A stretch of DNA of 64,000 nucleotides from Leucogyrophana mollusca (taxonomy: Eukaryota; Basidiomycota; Agaricomycetes; Boletales). The stretch spans positions 372,001 through 436,000 of the forward strand of contig MU266328.1 of assembly GCA_021014945.1 (NCBI GenBank), in the 5' to 3' direction. The stretch's first letter is position 1; each line of letters opens with the position of its first letter. A program made the position numbers and the translations under genes. This document shows positions 1-11,444 of the stretch, piece by piece. The notes below the pieces were generated by a model. The model saw nothing but the letters and a program-made list of their open reading frames with translations. It did not search any database and was not told where the DNA came from.

Positions 1-698
1 TTGACGGCAGCCCCCGCAGCAGCAGTGTTTATCGTGATGGGCTGTACCCATACTTACTAAGGCTAAACAAATGGGTCTGGTGATTGACTAATATCAGCAA
101 TGAAGGTCTCGGCGATGGCGGGAAGGAAAGAAAATACTGTCGGTTGGGATCGTAGTACCTGGGACGTCCAACTTGAACAGAGCGAACCAGGTGGCCACGA
201 TCGACCGCGAGAAAAGCCGTAACTGAAGAACGAGAAGACATACCAAGGTTGACACCAAATCAGGTCAGGTTCAAGCATTGTCGCTTTTCCCAAGCACAAT
301 TTAACATTGACACCAGTGAATTGGGTGGTTTACGAACAATAACTGAGGCTTCTTTGACAACTGTGGAGTTGATAGCAATAATAAAAGTTGGCTGTATCTG
401 GGTCACGACCGTAAATTGAACACTTCAAGCCGACAAAATCACACAAGCCTGTGAGTTAATCCAACTCACGAGTGTGGCTTCCCGTCGGACTCCCCACTAC
501 ATCACCGTAACCACAACACAGCATTAGAAACGTGCATAGTGCATTGGCAATGCACCGACCGCATCGGAGGTTCAGCACTCCAGCGCTCTGTTTTAATGGT
601 CAGGCCGGGATCTGCAATGATTGAGCACAAGCAATAGAATTACCCCTTCTGCGCCACAGGTTTATAGTTGCTTTTGCTATCAAAGATAGCTACCAGCC
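1..698. other. left edge and upstream region of first P450, no supported gene
   Basis: Short minus-strand reading frames cover about 29-299, but they match no family I recognise and have no convincing splice partners. They could be the end of a gene lying off the left edge. The rest is probably the promoter of the P450 that starts at 699. An AT-rich stretch (tttatag) lies about 35 bases upstream of that start. Confidence 0.4.
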
Positions 699-2922
699 AT
701 GTCGCGTAGAGACGCTCTGGCGCTCGACATTCTCCTCGGGCTGGTGAGTACTATTCAACCGTCTTGCGTCCAACTCCGTCTAAGAGCAGTCGTGTCTCAG
801 GCGGTGCATCTGTGGTTCAACAAACACGAACCAGTCGTCTCTTGGTCCCTGTTTGCTATTCTAGCGGTCGCTCCCACTCCGCCAGCAGCATTGCTATGCG
901 AGCACATGACCGCTCTGCACTCTGCTCTGGTCGCATATTCCCTTTTCTTCGGCACATTGTTCACCTCCATTGTCATCTATCGTATCTCTCCGATTCACCC
1001 ACTCGCGAAATACCCTGGTCCTGTGCTCTGCAAGGTTTCGCAGCTCTGGACTGTATGGATAGTTTCGGGAGGTAAACAGCACCAGTACCGCAAAACCCTC
1101 CACGACGCCTACGGTCCAGTCGTTCGCATTGGTGTGCCCTATACCTCCTGGCTTTCCGATGTGCTGAATATGACTTTCCTAGGTCCTAATGAACTGTCTA
1201 TCGCGGACAAGGACTTACTTCCGGCTATCCTGGGCACGCAAGGCATGCCTAAGGGACCTTGTAAGAAGTTCCCCTCCAAGATTGCGTGTTCCTGTCACTA
1301 GTTTCTCCCTCAGTGTTTTCAGGTCGTCGCTTAACACCAATAAGCGATAAAAACTCAGAGAATTACAGCCTTATCAGCTCTCGTGATCCACAGCGTCACG
1401 CCCAACTTCGAAAACCGTGGAACAAGGCCTTTGCAAATTCCCCTTTGAAAGACTACGAAGAACTCATGGTGCACCGTGCCTTGCAACTGATCGAAGAACT
1501 TCAAGGGCTGTGTCAACAGCAGCCGGATGGCGTCAGCCACGTTGATATTGCTCGTTGGATCAATTTCTTCTCGTACGTTCACGACTGAGCAATGCCCAAG
1601 CAAAAATTAACCTTGGCATGCTCGCCTCAGGTTCGATTTCATGGGGGATTTGGCGTTCGTCTATCTCGCAACTATCTTTTAGTATCAGCCTAACATTCGA
1701 AGGACAGCTTCAATGGTGGCTTTGAGCTTATGCGGGACGGTGACAAGGACGGCCTTTTGCGTAGGATGAGTTCCGCTCTCTTGTGAGCCCACTTCTTTCT
1801 CATCCATGTACCTTTTTGACTTCACTCTTTTATTCACTCTCTTCCTTTGTTCCTTCAGTTACCCAGCGATGTGCCAGCACGTCCCATGGTTTTCTCCGAT
1901 CTTGAGAGCGGTGCCATACGTCGGCGCTCCCATGAGAGCATTTGGAAAATTTGCCTTTCAACGAACACAATCACGCTACACACAAGAAGTGAAGCGGAAA
2001 GATCTCTTCTATTATCTCGTGCGTCCCTCAGATGGTTTCGTTGTCCTCTGAAACTAATCTCTTTGGCTTTTCAAGACTGAAGCGATCATATCAGACTCAG
2101 GGACCTCGCCTTTCCCTCTGATCTTGGCTAACTCTGTCCTCGCTATCATAGCAGGTTCAGACACCACGAGCTCCGTACTGAGTAATATCGTGTATTACCT
2201 TATTTCCAACCCCACAGACTATGCACGTCTGAGAGAGGAGGTGGATTTAGTATTCCGGCCCACCGAGACGTCGTCGGTCCATCCTGAGCTGTTTACAGAG
2301 ATGCCTTTCTTGAACGCGGTCATGTGAGTTACGAGCTGATTTTTCGGGATCATTTTGAAAGTCTGACCCGCTCCGATGATAATTTAGAAACGAGGTTCTC
2401 CGATTACAGCCCCCAGTCCCGAGTTCGTTGCAGCGAGCACCTATGCTAGGAAGCGGCGGCAAGCTGGTTGGCCCCCAGTAAGCGGAGTTTCTCGCCTTGT
2501 TCAATAGCCAACGGCTAGGGGCTGATATCAACCGCTTTAGCTACATCAAAGAGGGAACCGCCATCCAAGTCCCGCCATATACCTTACATCGCGATCCGCG
2601 TTACTTTTACCCCCTCCCTGATGAATTCTGGCCGGAAAGATGGCTCAAATCATCTACCGAAGAAACTGGCGACAAGTTCGTTTGCGATCGTGGCGCTTTC
2701 ATCCCATTCTCCATGGGCCCTGCGAATTGCGTGGGTAAACCGCTCGCGATGTTCGAGCTGAAGACCATCGTATCATTACTCGTGATGCATTTCGAGATGA
2801 AGTTTGATGATGGGTTCGACCCCAAGAGTTGGGAGCGGGGTTTGAAGGATCATCTTGTACTAGCAAAGGGTGAGTTGATGGTGAAGATGGTGTTGCGAGA
2901 GCGGGTCAGTGTTGTCGGATGA
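699..2922 (+). CDS. cytochrome P450, tandem copy 1
   Basis: Haem-thiolate monooxygenase, probably anchored in the ER membrane. Ten exons: 699-743, 801-1131, 1183-1260, 1314-1572, 1631-1654, 1708-1782, 1859-2018, 2076-2323, 2388-2477 and 2541-2922. They sum to 563 codons plus stop, in frame. Visible marks are an N-terminal hydrophobic anchor, the proline hinge HPLAKYPGP, the I-helix oxygen-activation motif AGSDTT, the K-helix ExxR as EVLR, PERW, and the haem loop PFSMGPANCVGK with the cysteine ligand. All four P450 hallmarks are canonical, so the enzyme should be active. The acceptor of exon 4 was chosen at 1313 because it restores the RRLTP segment shared by copies 2 and 3. The CYP family cannot be assigned by eye and the substrate is unknown. 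It is the first of three same-strand paralogues. Confidence 0.93.
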
Positions 2923-3327
2923 TATACCACACTGATGGCTGCCGTACCGTGCAAGTACCGCGTTGGTGATTTAAGACTGCCTTGAAAGTGCTTGGGGATT
3001 AATGCGATGCATGTTGTCCGCTGTCGTCCCCAAATATCACGATAGGCAAGTGGATAGGGACTGCATCGTAGAATCACGACGGAGATGATGGGGTTGACGT
3101 GTGGAAGATTCTCGAGAACCCTCAGTATGGCATCGACACCCTGGCTAATCTTGACCAGCGGCTACAATGTTGACCATCTTCGCACCTCCTTGGCCGCATG
3201 GTGATGCCCTTTAATATCTACGCATCCTCTTGCTATTATTGACACTTATCAGCAGACAGGTTCTGATGTGTGCGGCGCCATGATGGACGTAAATCAATCT
3301 GGATGTTACCTTCCCAAATTCTATTCG

Positions 3328-3371
3328 TGACCCTTCTCCACCTAGACCGTGATCCTTCTCCACCTACACCG
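3328..3371. repeat. two tandem 22-bp repeats in the promoter of P450 copy 2
   Basis: Two adjacent 22-base units (3328-3349 and 3350-3371) differ at only two positions, and the start of a third unit (TGATC) follows. Each unit contains CCTTCTCCACCT. A single related CTTTCTCCACCT lies at 6801-6812, just upstream of P450 copy 3. This suggests a shared regulator site, but that is inference. Confidence 0.7.
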
Positions 3372-3427
3372 TGATCACTCCTATGGGGTTATCGGCATTT
3401 CGGTTGAGCTTCGGACTATGGAGGCCA

Positions 3428-3435
3428 TATATATA
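3428..3435 (+). promoter_or_regulatory. TATA-like element of P450 copy 2
   Basis: TATATATA lies 55-62 bases before the start codon at 3490, a usual place for a fungal TATA box ahead of a short 5' leader. Confidence 0.5.
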
Positions 3436-3489
3436 GATACCTATAGTGGTCAGGATGACATCCAGAACAGAACAGGGGAGTTGTTCGCC

Positions 3490-5705
3490 ATGGCTTACAG
3501 GAATGCTCTCGCCCTTGACGTCTTGGGCAGTTTGGTCAGTATCTCCACATCTTGCATCGCTCTAATGCTGACTTCAAAGTGTCCTAGGGCGCCCATTGGT
3601 GGTTTAACAAGCATGAACCCGAAGTCTCCTGGTCTCTCTTTTCTATCGTCGCACTTGCCCCCGCTCCATCTGTCTTGTTGCTGCATGAACACATGCCTAT
3701 GCTGCAAGCTGCTCTTGTCGCATACTCCCTATTCGTCTTGACCCTCTTCACCTCTATTGCCGCATATCGCGTTTCTCCCTTCCATCCTCTTGCCCAATAT
3801 CCCGGTCCCATCCCTTGTAAATTGTCACAGATATGGAATGTCTATATCATGTGGGGGGGGAAACAGCACGAATACCGCACAATGCTTCATGACGTGTACG
3901 GCCCGATCGTTCGCATCGGTACGATCCTCGCCTTGTCCCATGTGTCAATTTAACATGCGGACTGCAGGTCCCAATGAGCTCTCTATGGTCGACAAGGACC
4001 TCCTCCCATTTATTCTCGGGCCACAAGGCATGCCCAAGGGACCCTGTGAGAAGCTCCCTTGTCGTGTTCCCGTGACGCTCACGCGTTTTTTTAGTAAACG
4101 CGGACAGTCGCTTGACGCCAGCGAGCGAACAACAGAAAGAGAGCTACAGTCTTATCGGCTGCCGTAACCCCGTACGCCATGCGCAACTCCGTAAAGCATG
4201 GAACAAAGCCTTTGCGGTCTCGCCAATGAAAGATTACGAAGATCTCATGATGCTGCGCGCCGTGCAACTTATGGAAAGATTAGAGCAGTTCTGCCGCGAG
4301 CGGCCAGATGGAGTGGGCCGTGTTGATCTCGCCAAATGGATCAGCTTCTTCTCGTAGGTCACCCATAACCTTAGAATGTGCAGACGTTGACGAGTAATCT
4401 CGTTTTCAGGTTCGATTTCATGGGAGACTTGATGTACGCTTGTTTGCGAGCCATTCTTGCAACGGAGGTCCCTAACAAATTAACATATCAGCTTCGGCGG
4501 TGGATTTGAGCTCATGCGCGATGACGATAAGGAAGGTCACTGGCACGGCATGGAAACTGCTATTTTGTGCGCCAAATGACTGTTACTCCAACATCACGCT
4601 ATTAACCAAAAGGCTCTTTGGTTACGTTCCAGCGCCCCAGCTATGTGCCAGCATGTCCCGTGGTTTTCCCCGATTTTACGAGTCCTACCGTTTGCTGGTG
4701 CACCCATGAGGGCCTTTGCGCAATTTGCGTTGCACTACTCCAAGGTACGCGCTGCCACAGAAGTGAAGCGAAAAGACCTGTTTTACCACATCGTACGTCC
4801 GCAAGTTACTATGCTGTCACCTTGTATCCAAACCTAACCGCTTTGCTCCTTTCGAAGACCGAAGCGACTCTTTCGGACTCGGACTCAGGGATCTCTGCTT
4901 ACCCCCTTATCTTATCCAACGCCGTTCTTGCCATCACGGCAGCCTCAGACACCACAGCTTCCGTCTTGAGTAACATTATGTATTACCTCATGTCGAACCC
5001 TGAGGCCTATGCAAAGCTGAGGGAGGAGGTGGACGATGCTTTCCCGCTCTCCGATGCGTCACCAATCAACACGGAGCGTTTTGCCAAGATGCCCTTCTTG
5101 AGCGGAGTCGTGTAAGCCCGAGGTTTCTTCCTGCGCGATGGAAGTAGCTGATACCTGCTGATACCGTTAGACGCGAGGGACTTCGCCTGCAGCCTGCAGT
5201 CCCAAGCTCGTTGCAGCGGGCACCAGAAATAGGAACCGGTGGCAAACTAGTTGGTACTCAGTAAGCATTGCTCAGTTTCTGACCGTTGTACAGACTAGTT
5301 TATCGTATACCATGCAGCTATTTTAAAGAGGGGACTATGATTCAGGTTCCTCCCTATACGATGCACCGCGACATACGCTACTTTTCGCCCGACCCCTACA
5401 AATTCTGGCCCGAGCGTTGGATCAAAACGTCAGGAGGCATTGTGAGCGACGATGGTGTCATTTGCGACCGAAACGCATTTGTCCCATTTTCTTACGGTCC
5501 GGCGAACTGTGTGGGCAAACCGCTCGCGATGCTCGAGTTGAAGACCATGGTGACCCTATTCACAATGCACTTCGAGGTGGCGTTTGATGATGGGTTTGAC
5601 CCGGATAGTTGGGAGAAAAACTTGAAGGATTACTTCACCTTGGAGAAGGGTGCGTTGATGGTGAAAATCACACCAAGACAACGAGCCAAGTTACTCGTCG
5701 TGTGA
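3490..5705 (+). CDS. cytochrome P450, tandem copy 2
   Basis: Paralogue of the genes at 699 and 6832. Ten exons: 3490-3534, 3588-3918, 3968-4045, 4095-4353, 4410-4433, 4492-4566, 4633-4792, 4858-5111, 5171-5260 and 5318-5705. They give 567 codons plus stop, with the same intron positions and phases as its neighbours. It has an N-terminal anchor, HPLAQYPGP, ExxR as EGLR, PERW and a canonical haem loop PFSYGPANCVGK. The I-helix reads AASDTT, where most P450s have AGxDT; Ala for Gly there is tolerated in some families. The acceptor of exon 7 (before 4633) is shifted relative to copies 1 and 3, but it keeps the frame into MCQHVPWF. Nothing is broken. Reaction and substrate are unknown. Confidence 0.92.
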
Positions 5706-5821
5706 GAGTCACCCAAACAGCGGAGACGCCACTTCCTATAACAAGCTTAGCGCCTCCTTGCGAGGCTAGCCCTGTTTTCTTCTCGAGACGATTGTACATT
5801 ACACGATTTGATTTCCTTGTG

Positions 5822-5840
5822 GTGACGTCTGGTGACGTCC
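5822..5840. promoter_or_regulatory. two GTGACGTC sites, CRE/ATF-like
   Basis: GTGACGTC occurs at 5822-5829 and again at 5832-5839, ten bases apart, so both would face the same side of the helix. This is the kind of site bound by CREB/ATF-type bZIP factors. It lies about 120 bases after the stop of P450 copy 2 and far from the copy 3 start, so the target gene is uncertain. Confidence 0.35.
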
Positions 5841-5890
5841 GTGACACCGTTTTGCACGTATGTACATATGCAGTTTCCTTCGTGTGGGGT

Positions 5891-5908
5891 GTCACGTAGA
5901 CACGTGAC
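5891..5908. promoter_or_regulatory. palindrome with CACGTG E-box core
   Basis: The 18-base GTCACGTAGACACGTGAC has perfect 7-base inverted arms (GTCACGT and ACGTGAC) and contains CACGTG, the class bound by bHLH factors. It is 50 bases from the two TGACGT sites. Confidence 0.35.
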
Positions 5909-6733
5909 TTGGAGCAACTTGGTCGTGGTCCGGGATTCCGTTACGTTTGGTTTTGAAACCCCGATAGGTGTTAACTGGCGGACAACTATAATCAAACTAT
6001 ACAGTAGTTGTGCTGCCGAGTTCAATACAACCTTTGTGGTCAGACGGACATGGATCAGTCAAGGGTTAGCTACTGGGAGAAGATGTCCATGAGAACAGAA
6101 CCCGAGCAAGGAACTGTGTCTCCATCCGGCATCCCCAGAAACACGTGGTTGATTGATAGGGACTCCCTAGTCTCGTGGTAAGCTCTCGAGGTTGTTCGCC
6201 GTGACTTTATCTGATGCCCACGGTTTGACAAGGAAAATGGTTCTTGTAACGCCGGTCGGACATGTTCTCCGCGCAAGGCACTGAGGGGCAGCCCATCTTA
6301 TTCGAAACTGCCAAGAATCAGTCCACCGCGACCCGCTCGATTGTGGAGTGGGCGTTACTGGAATCCCCCGTCTTGGACGTCGTATCACAGTGGGCTGCAA
6401 TGCGCCGCTAGTGTTGACAGCAGGACCAGCGGCGGATCGGTGCTGCGGTGGGTGTACCGAACTCCGCCCATCACTCTTCAGCACTCACACAGGACGCGAG
6501 ACACTTCGTCTTCGCAGCCGCGCAGCGTCTTAGCCCCCTTTGCTATTCTTAACGTTATCGTCGAATGAACAGCTACTTACAGATTTGGTCATCGTGAAAT
6601 GGACGTAAGTGAACTGACCTGCCAGATGATGCCCCATTCAATCTCCCTTCTCGAATGCCCCATCGTGACCTCGACTGTCACTAAGTCCTTCTATAATCGT
6701 TTGCGGCCAGCCGAGTCTCGGGTTCAGTACCGC

Positions 6734-6741
6734 TATATATT
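6734..6741 (+). promoter_or_regulatory. TATA-like element of P450 copy 3
   Basis: A TATATATT run lies about 90 bases before the start codon at 6832, comparable to the element upstream of copy 2. Confidence 0.4.
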
Positions 6742-6831
6742 CTTCAATGCTCACCCCCTTTCCTCCCCAGATTGTAATCTCAACCATCTCTGACTGTCGC
6801 CTTTCTCCACCTCAGGGGCCGGTCATTAGCC

Positions 6832-9025
6832 ATGTCGTGCAGAAATGCACTCGCGTGTGACGTTCTAGGCGGTCTAGTCAGTATCTCTCACGTCGTATGC
6901 TCGGTATCGACTCAGTGTTTCACTAGGTTGCCCACATTTGGTTCAACAAACATGAACCCGAGGTTTCCTGGTCTCTCTTTACCATTATTGCACTTGCTCC
7001 TGCTCCGTCAGCATGGTTGCTTTGCGATCATATCTCTGCTCTGCAAGCCATCCCTCTCGCATACGTTGTGTTCCTGACGACTCTTTTCACTTCTATTTCC
7101 ATATATCGTATTTCTCCCTTCCACCCCCTTGCAGAGTATCCTGGTCCCCTGCTCTGCAAACTGACACAGTTTTGGAATGTCTGGATGATGTGGGGAGGAA
7201 AACAGCACATATACCGCTTGTGGCTTCATCAAACATATGGCCCAATCGTTCGTATCGGTAAGGTTTTCGACATCCTGGAGTTCTCGGTATCTCCAGCTGA
7301 TCGTTACGCTCTAGGTCCCAACGAACTGTCCATTGTCGACAAGGAACTTCTTCCCTCCATCCTTGGCCCGCAAGGCATGCCAAAAGGACCTTGTGAGACC
7401 GTCCAACGTCATGTCTCTTCGGCGCTAATTTTATGTACCAGTGAATGCCGACAAGCGATTGACTCCAGCAAGCGAAAAGCACAAGGACGATTACAGTCTT
7501 CAAGGCTGTCGTGACTCACAGCGCCATGCGAAACTCCGTAAAGCTTGGAGCAAGGCTTTCACAAACTCGCCGATCAAAGACTATGAAGAACTGATGCTCC
7601 AGCGCGCCCTGCAACTTATTGACATATTCGACAAGTTTTGTCGCGAGCGGCCGGATGGGATTGGCCGTGTTGATATCTCCAAGTGGATCAATTTTTTCTC
7701 GTACGTCATTTATAACTTGCGAGTGATGACTCACTCAAGTGTTATCGCTTCCAGGTACGATTTCATGGGAGACCTGATGTGCGTGTGTCATCCCCCGCAT
7801 CCGCGGGTCCCCTAACATAATGTGAATATTAGTTTCGGTGGCGTCTTTGAGCTCATGAGGGACGGCGACAAGGACGGTCTCTGGCATTCCATGGAGACCG
7901 CGATCATGTTTGTCGATTTCTACTCACTATCACAACTCACTGACACCCCCTATCTTAGTTACCCAGCGATGTGCCAGCACATTCCATGGTTTTCACCGAT
8001 CTTGCGGGTACTGCCATTTGTAGGCGCGCCTATGCGAGCATTCGCAAAATTCGCTTTGCACCATTCAACGATTCGCTCTACGAAAGAAGTGAAGAGAAAG
8101 GATCTCTTCTACCATATTGTACGTATGCGAGGGACTCCGTTGTCACGCCGCAACAGCTCTGACGGCACTGCATTCTGTTATAGACCGAAGCAACCTTGTC
8201 AGACATCGACTCGGGAATTTCTGCTTTCCCTTTGATCGTCTCGAACGCTGTTCTCGCCATCACCGCAGGCTCCGATACTGTGGCCTCTAGCTTGAGTGGG
8301 ATAATGTATTACATCCTCGCCAACCCCGCAGATTATGCACGCCTGAAGCAGGAGGTGGATGAGACTTTCCCACCAAACGAGTTGAATCCGGTCAATTCCG
8401 AGGTCTTTGCCAGGATGCCTTTCTTGCATGCGGTCGTGTAAGTGGGAGCGTACCTTTTTGTGCGAGACATAAGTCCGATTCCTGTTGGTGACGTTTAGGC
8501 GCGAAGGGCTTCGTCTGCAGCCCGCCGTCCCGAGTTCTATACAACGAGCACCAGAAGTAGGCACCGGGGGCAAGCTGGTTGGATCACAGTGAGGATAACA
8601 CTTCGTTTTGCTGTGCGGATATCAGCTTATTGTATGTATGCCACAGCTACTTCAAAGAGGGAACCATGGTCACAGTGGCGCCCTACGCACAACACCGCGA
8701 CCCGCGTTATTTCTGGCCCGACCCCGACAAGTACTGGCCCGAGCGCTGGATTAAGACATCTGGCAACGCTATTACTGAAGATGGTATCATCTGTGACCGA
8801 GGGGCGTTCATCCCGTTCTCGTATGGTCCCGCCAACTGTGTGGCCAAGCCACTCGCGATGATCGAACTGCAGACCGCGGTGTTGCTATTCGTGATGCATT
8901 TTGACATGGAATTTGACGATGGATTCAATCCTGCCAGCTGGGAGAATAATTTGCAGGATTTCTTCTCAATGCAGAAGGGCGAGTTGATGACGAAGTTGAA
9001 GCCGAGGCAGCGGGTTAGGTTCTGA
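6832..9025 (+). CDS. cytochrome P450, tandem copy 3, altered haem loop
   Basis: Third tandem paralogue. Ten exons: 6832-6876, 6927-7257, 7315-7392, 7442-7700, 7755-7778, 7833-7907, 7959-8118, 8184-8437, 8499-8588 and 8647-9025. They give 564 codons plus stop. It has an N-terminal anchor, HPLAEYPGP, ExxR as EGLR and PERW. Two positions deviate: the haem loop reads PFSYGPANCVAK, with Ala in place of the Gly two residues after the cysteine ligand, and the I-helix reads AGSDTV, with Val after the catalytic Thr. Ala is found at the first position in some P450 families, so loss of function is not implied. Exons 1-6 have exactly the same lengths as in copies 1 and 2, so the array arose by tandem duplication after the intron pattern was fixed. 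Substrate unknown. Confidence 0.92.
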
Positions 9026-9164
9026 GTTGGGTGTTTTCATGGTTTTGAATGGAACTGGGCTCTGTGCTGGAGAGAATATCAACCTGTACCCCAATGAAGT
9101 ATCGAGGCAATCTTCGCTTTAGTGGTGCTGTACATTATGCTGATTTTCATATGCGATTGTAGTA

Positions 9165-10463
9165 TTATATATCCAAATCTTCATCTGGATCATCGTCGTC
9201 AATATCGTCAGCTGAGTCGGGATCGTAGAGAATTGCGCCTGCTGTCGAAGTCGGTGTTCCCGTAGGTTTGCCTGTAAGCTATAAGTGAGACCAGCGAAAT
9301 GTCAATGTTACAGATTCATACTACCTTCGTGAGCATAAGGAAGCGGGACCTGCGCACGGGACTTTTCCTGCGAGGGAGTGAGGGAGAGGTTGAAGGATAC
9401 GCTCTGAGTGGGATCTGGGACGGACTGCAAGGTGAGGATCAGTCGAGTCCATGTGCAGCGAGACTAGTGTTTGGCAAACCTCTGTAGCTCGCTTGCGCGA
9501 CCATATACTTTTCAAGCTGTCCATCGCGACAAGTTCACACGGACCGCTACCTTTCCACCCTTCCAGAGACCTCTCGATTCCTCGCTTACGACCCTCCCCT
9601 CCCCCACCTCTTACAAGCACTTCCACCACAAACTCTCTCGTCCCTGCCTTTCCCGCTGTGCTCTCGACCCACGCACCAGCGCTGGACCCATCTCCCTCAG
9701 GGCCAAACACGAGTCGCTCACTCTCCTGTACGCGTTCTGCGACCGGGATGAACACACTCCAGAATTTCTCTGGCGGCCCAGTTGGCGGTGGCAGGGTAAG
9801 GTACGCGGTCGCGAGGTGTGTCAAAAGCGAGGGCGGGTGAGCGATGAGGTGGGTGAGCGTCGGTGAGAGGGTTGTTTGCGTCAAGATCGGGAGGATCGGA
9901 CACGAGAGTAGATGTAAGGTCAGTACGGAAGGCTCTGGAGATCATGCCTGGGTCAATGAACCGCGATCAAGGGCGGAGGATGCATGAGCGCACGGGGTCG
10001 AGCCAGGATGGCATCTAGTAGAGTCCGAATGAATTTATAAGTCTGCGGAGTGGAAGAGAGGTCGGACGCAAGCGTGTCGACGGAATCCAAGACCACATTC
10101 AGTGATCCAGGAGGAGCTGTATGTTAGATATGAGTGCGAACAACAGACAAGTGCTGGAGCTTGGTGCTCACCAGATTGGACGGCGGCGAGGATCTCATCC
10201 CGAGGGTCAGACCAGCTGTCACCATAACCTGGAACACGACTTGTGTAGTCAAATATCTTTAGTTTTGGCGAAGGCATCCCATCAATAAGGGTAGATGGGG
10301 GATATAGAAAACTGAAAAGCAGCGTTTGCGAGGGTCTAGTCGATGAGACTGTCTTCCGCAAAACTGGCAGACATGTCTGCGCGCTGGAGGATTGGAGAAT
10401 GATTAGAGGCTGATGGGGCCTTGAGGTTGTTGAGTTGCTGATGATGGTCGAGAATAACGACAT
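9165..10463 (-). CDS. ELP5: Elongator complex protein 5
   Basis: Subunit of the Elp4-Elp5-Elp6 subcomplex of Elongator, which modifies wobble uridines of tRNAs. The start is the ATG at 10463 (MSLFSTII). Spliced segments include a RecA-like N-terminal half with LIILQSSSAQTCLPVLR, then a linker into SVLTLHLLSCPILPIL, a variable middle, and FNLSLTPSQEKSRAQVPLP. The C-terminus ILYDPDSADDIDDDDPDEDL with the stop at 9165 is the acidic tail typical of the Elong_Iki1 family, and it decided the call. At least four introns are needed. The borders after SVLTL and before the acidic tail are clear, but the one near 9450 is approximate. The protein has no active-site motif, as expected for Elp5. Confidence 0.82.
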
Positions 10464-11444
10464 GGCGGGCAATGTTTAAAACGTAAGCACCATCGAGCAG
10501 GACCCCGGCGATCTAGTCTTGAGCTCCGATCCCGGATTCTCGATATTCGGGACTCACCCTGGAGGTGGTTTTCGGGACTTTACACCTAACATAGTCGGAC
10601 GACGAAATTCGGGCCTCCCAGGCATCGGACCTCTCAAATGATCACAATTTTGCTTTCCTGCTTGCAGAGCGAGCAGGGGAACTCTGGTATGTATTTCCGA
10701 TGACGAGGGCATCACAGATCAATCAGAAACTTGATCAAGTTCGGGATGGGAGGACAATGACCTCGCGGAAAATAGGTACTATGTATTTTCTCGCCGCCCA
10801 CTAGTACTCCTGTATTCTTCCGAGGGCGGTTCATCACCACTTTTACCCCACTTCCGTTCCTCGATCTACTCGAACTGTATAGGTAACGTTGTATAATCTG
10901 TCAGGTACTTTCCTGGGAAGAACTATAGCCATCGAGCTAGCTGGTGTCCCCTTATCGGTTTCAGCGTTAGCTTCGTTACTGAGTTCTTGACGAATGGAGA
11001 CTCTCAAAGGCTTTTTTCATTTTACCCCGCACCAAAGAGTAACGGAAATGCATAACGGGCGTGTCCACAAGCGCCATTAGTGGCCTGGAGGGACATTGAA
11101 CCATGTTCGCCTCTACTACGGTGGACAACCCCACGGTGCCGATTATTTTCCAGGTTCTCAGCTGCTCCACTCATGGCTGTTACACACGGCTATTCGAGAC
11201 GGTCCGCTGGTCGGCCGCGTTCAGGAGCTCGCTGGCGTATTGATGAAGTGAGGCGAGGCGGGGATGGGGACGTGCGGTGGGGCAAGGTGAAGTAGTGGGG
11301 GTGTGCTTGTGCCTGGAGAACACGGGTGGAGGTGAATGGAGGTGTGCGACGAGGGGTACGAGTGCGTGCGCCGTTCACCGGTGCAGATGTTGCGCCGCGG
11401 TGTAGATGTTATAAGTAGAGGTCCGCCAACCTTCTCTCTATCAA
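10464..11444. other. intergenic, no supported gene
   Basis: Between the ELP5 start and the presumed 3' end of the WD40 gene. Reading frames are short and unlike any family I know. The left part would be the ELP5 promoter. Confidence 0.5.

Larger units (their letters stand above)
2923..3489. other. intergenic region between P450 copies 1 and 2
   Basis: No gene seen. It holds the promoter of copy 2: a segment near 3231-3292 that resembles the region upstream of copy 3 (shared ATGGACGTAA at 3283-3292 and 6599-6608), a 22-base tandem repeat, and a TATA stretch. Confidence 0.6.
5706..6831. other. intergenic region between P450 copies 2 and 3, no supported gene
   Basis: Short reading frames occur at about 6050-6180 (45 codons, from an ATG at 6051) and 6260-6409 (49 codons, from an ATG). 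I could not join them into a convincing spliced gene and recognise neither. The region holds the TGACGT pair, the CACGTG palindrome and the presumed promoter of copy 3. Confidence 0.45.

Noticed and set aside
29..299. Minus-strand frames at the left edge
   Set aside because: No family resemblance and no visible partner exons; may belong to a gene outside the window.
6050..6409. Two short plus-strand frames upstream of P450 copy 3
   Set aside because: They could not be spliced together in frame with good borders and match nothing known.
699..9025. A secondary-metabolite gene cluster around the P450 array
   Set aside because: No polyketide, peptide or terpene core enzyme, transporter or pathway regulator lies next to the array; its neighbours are Elongator and WD40 genes.
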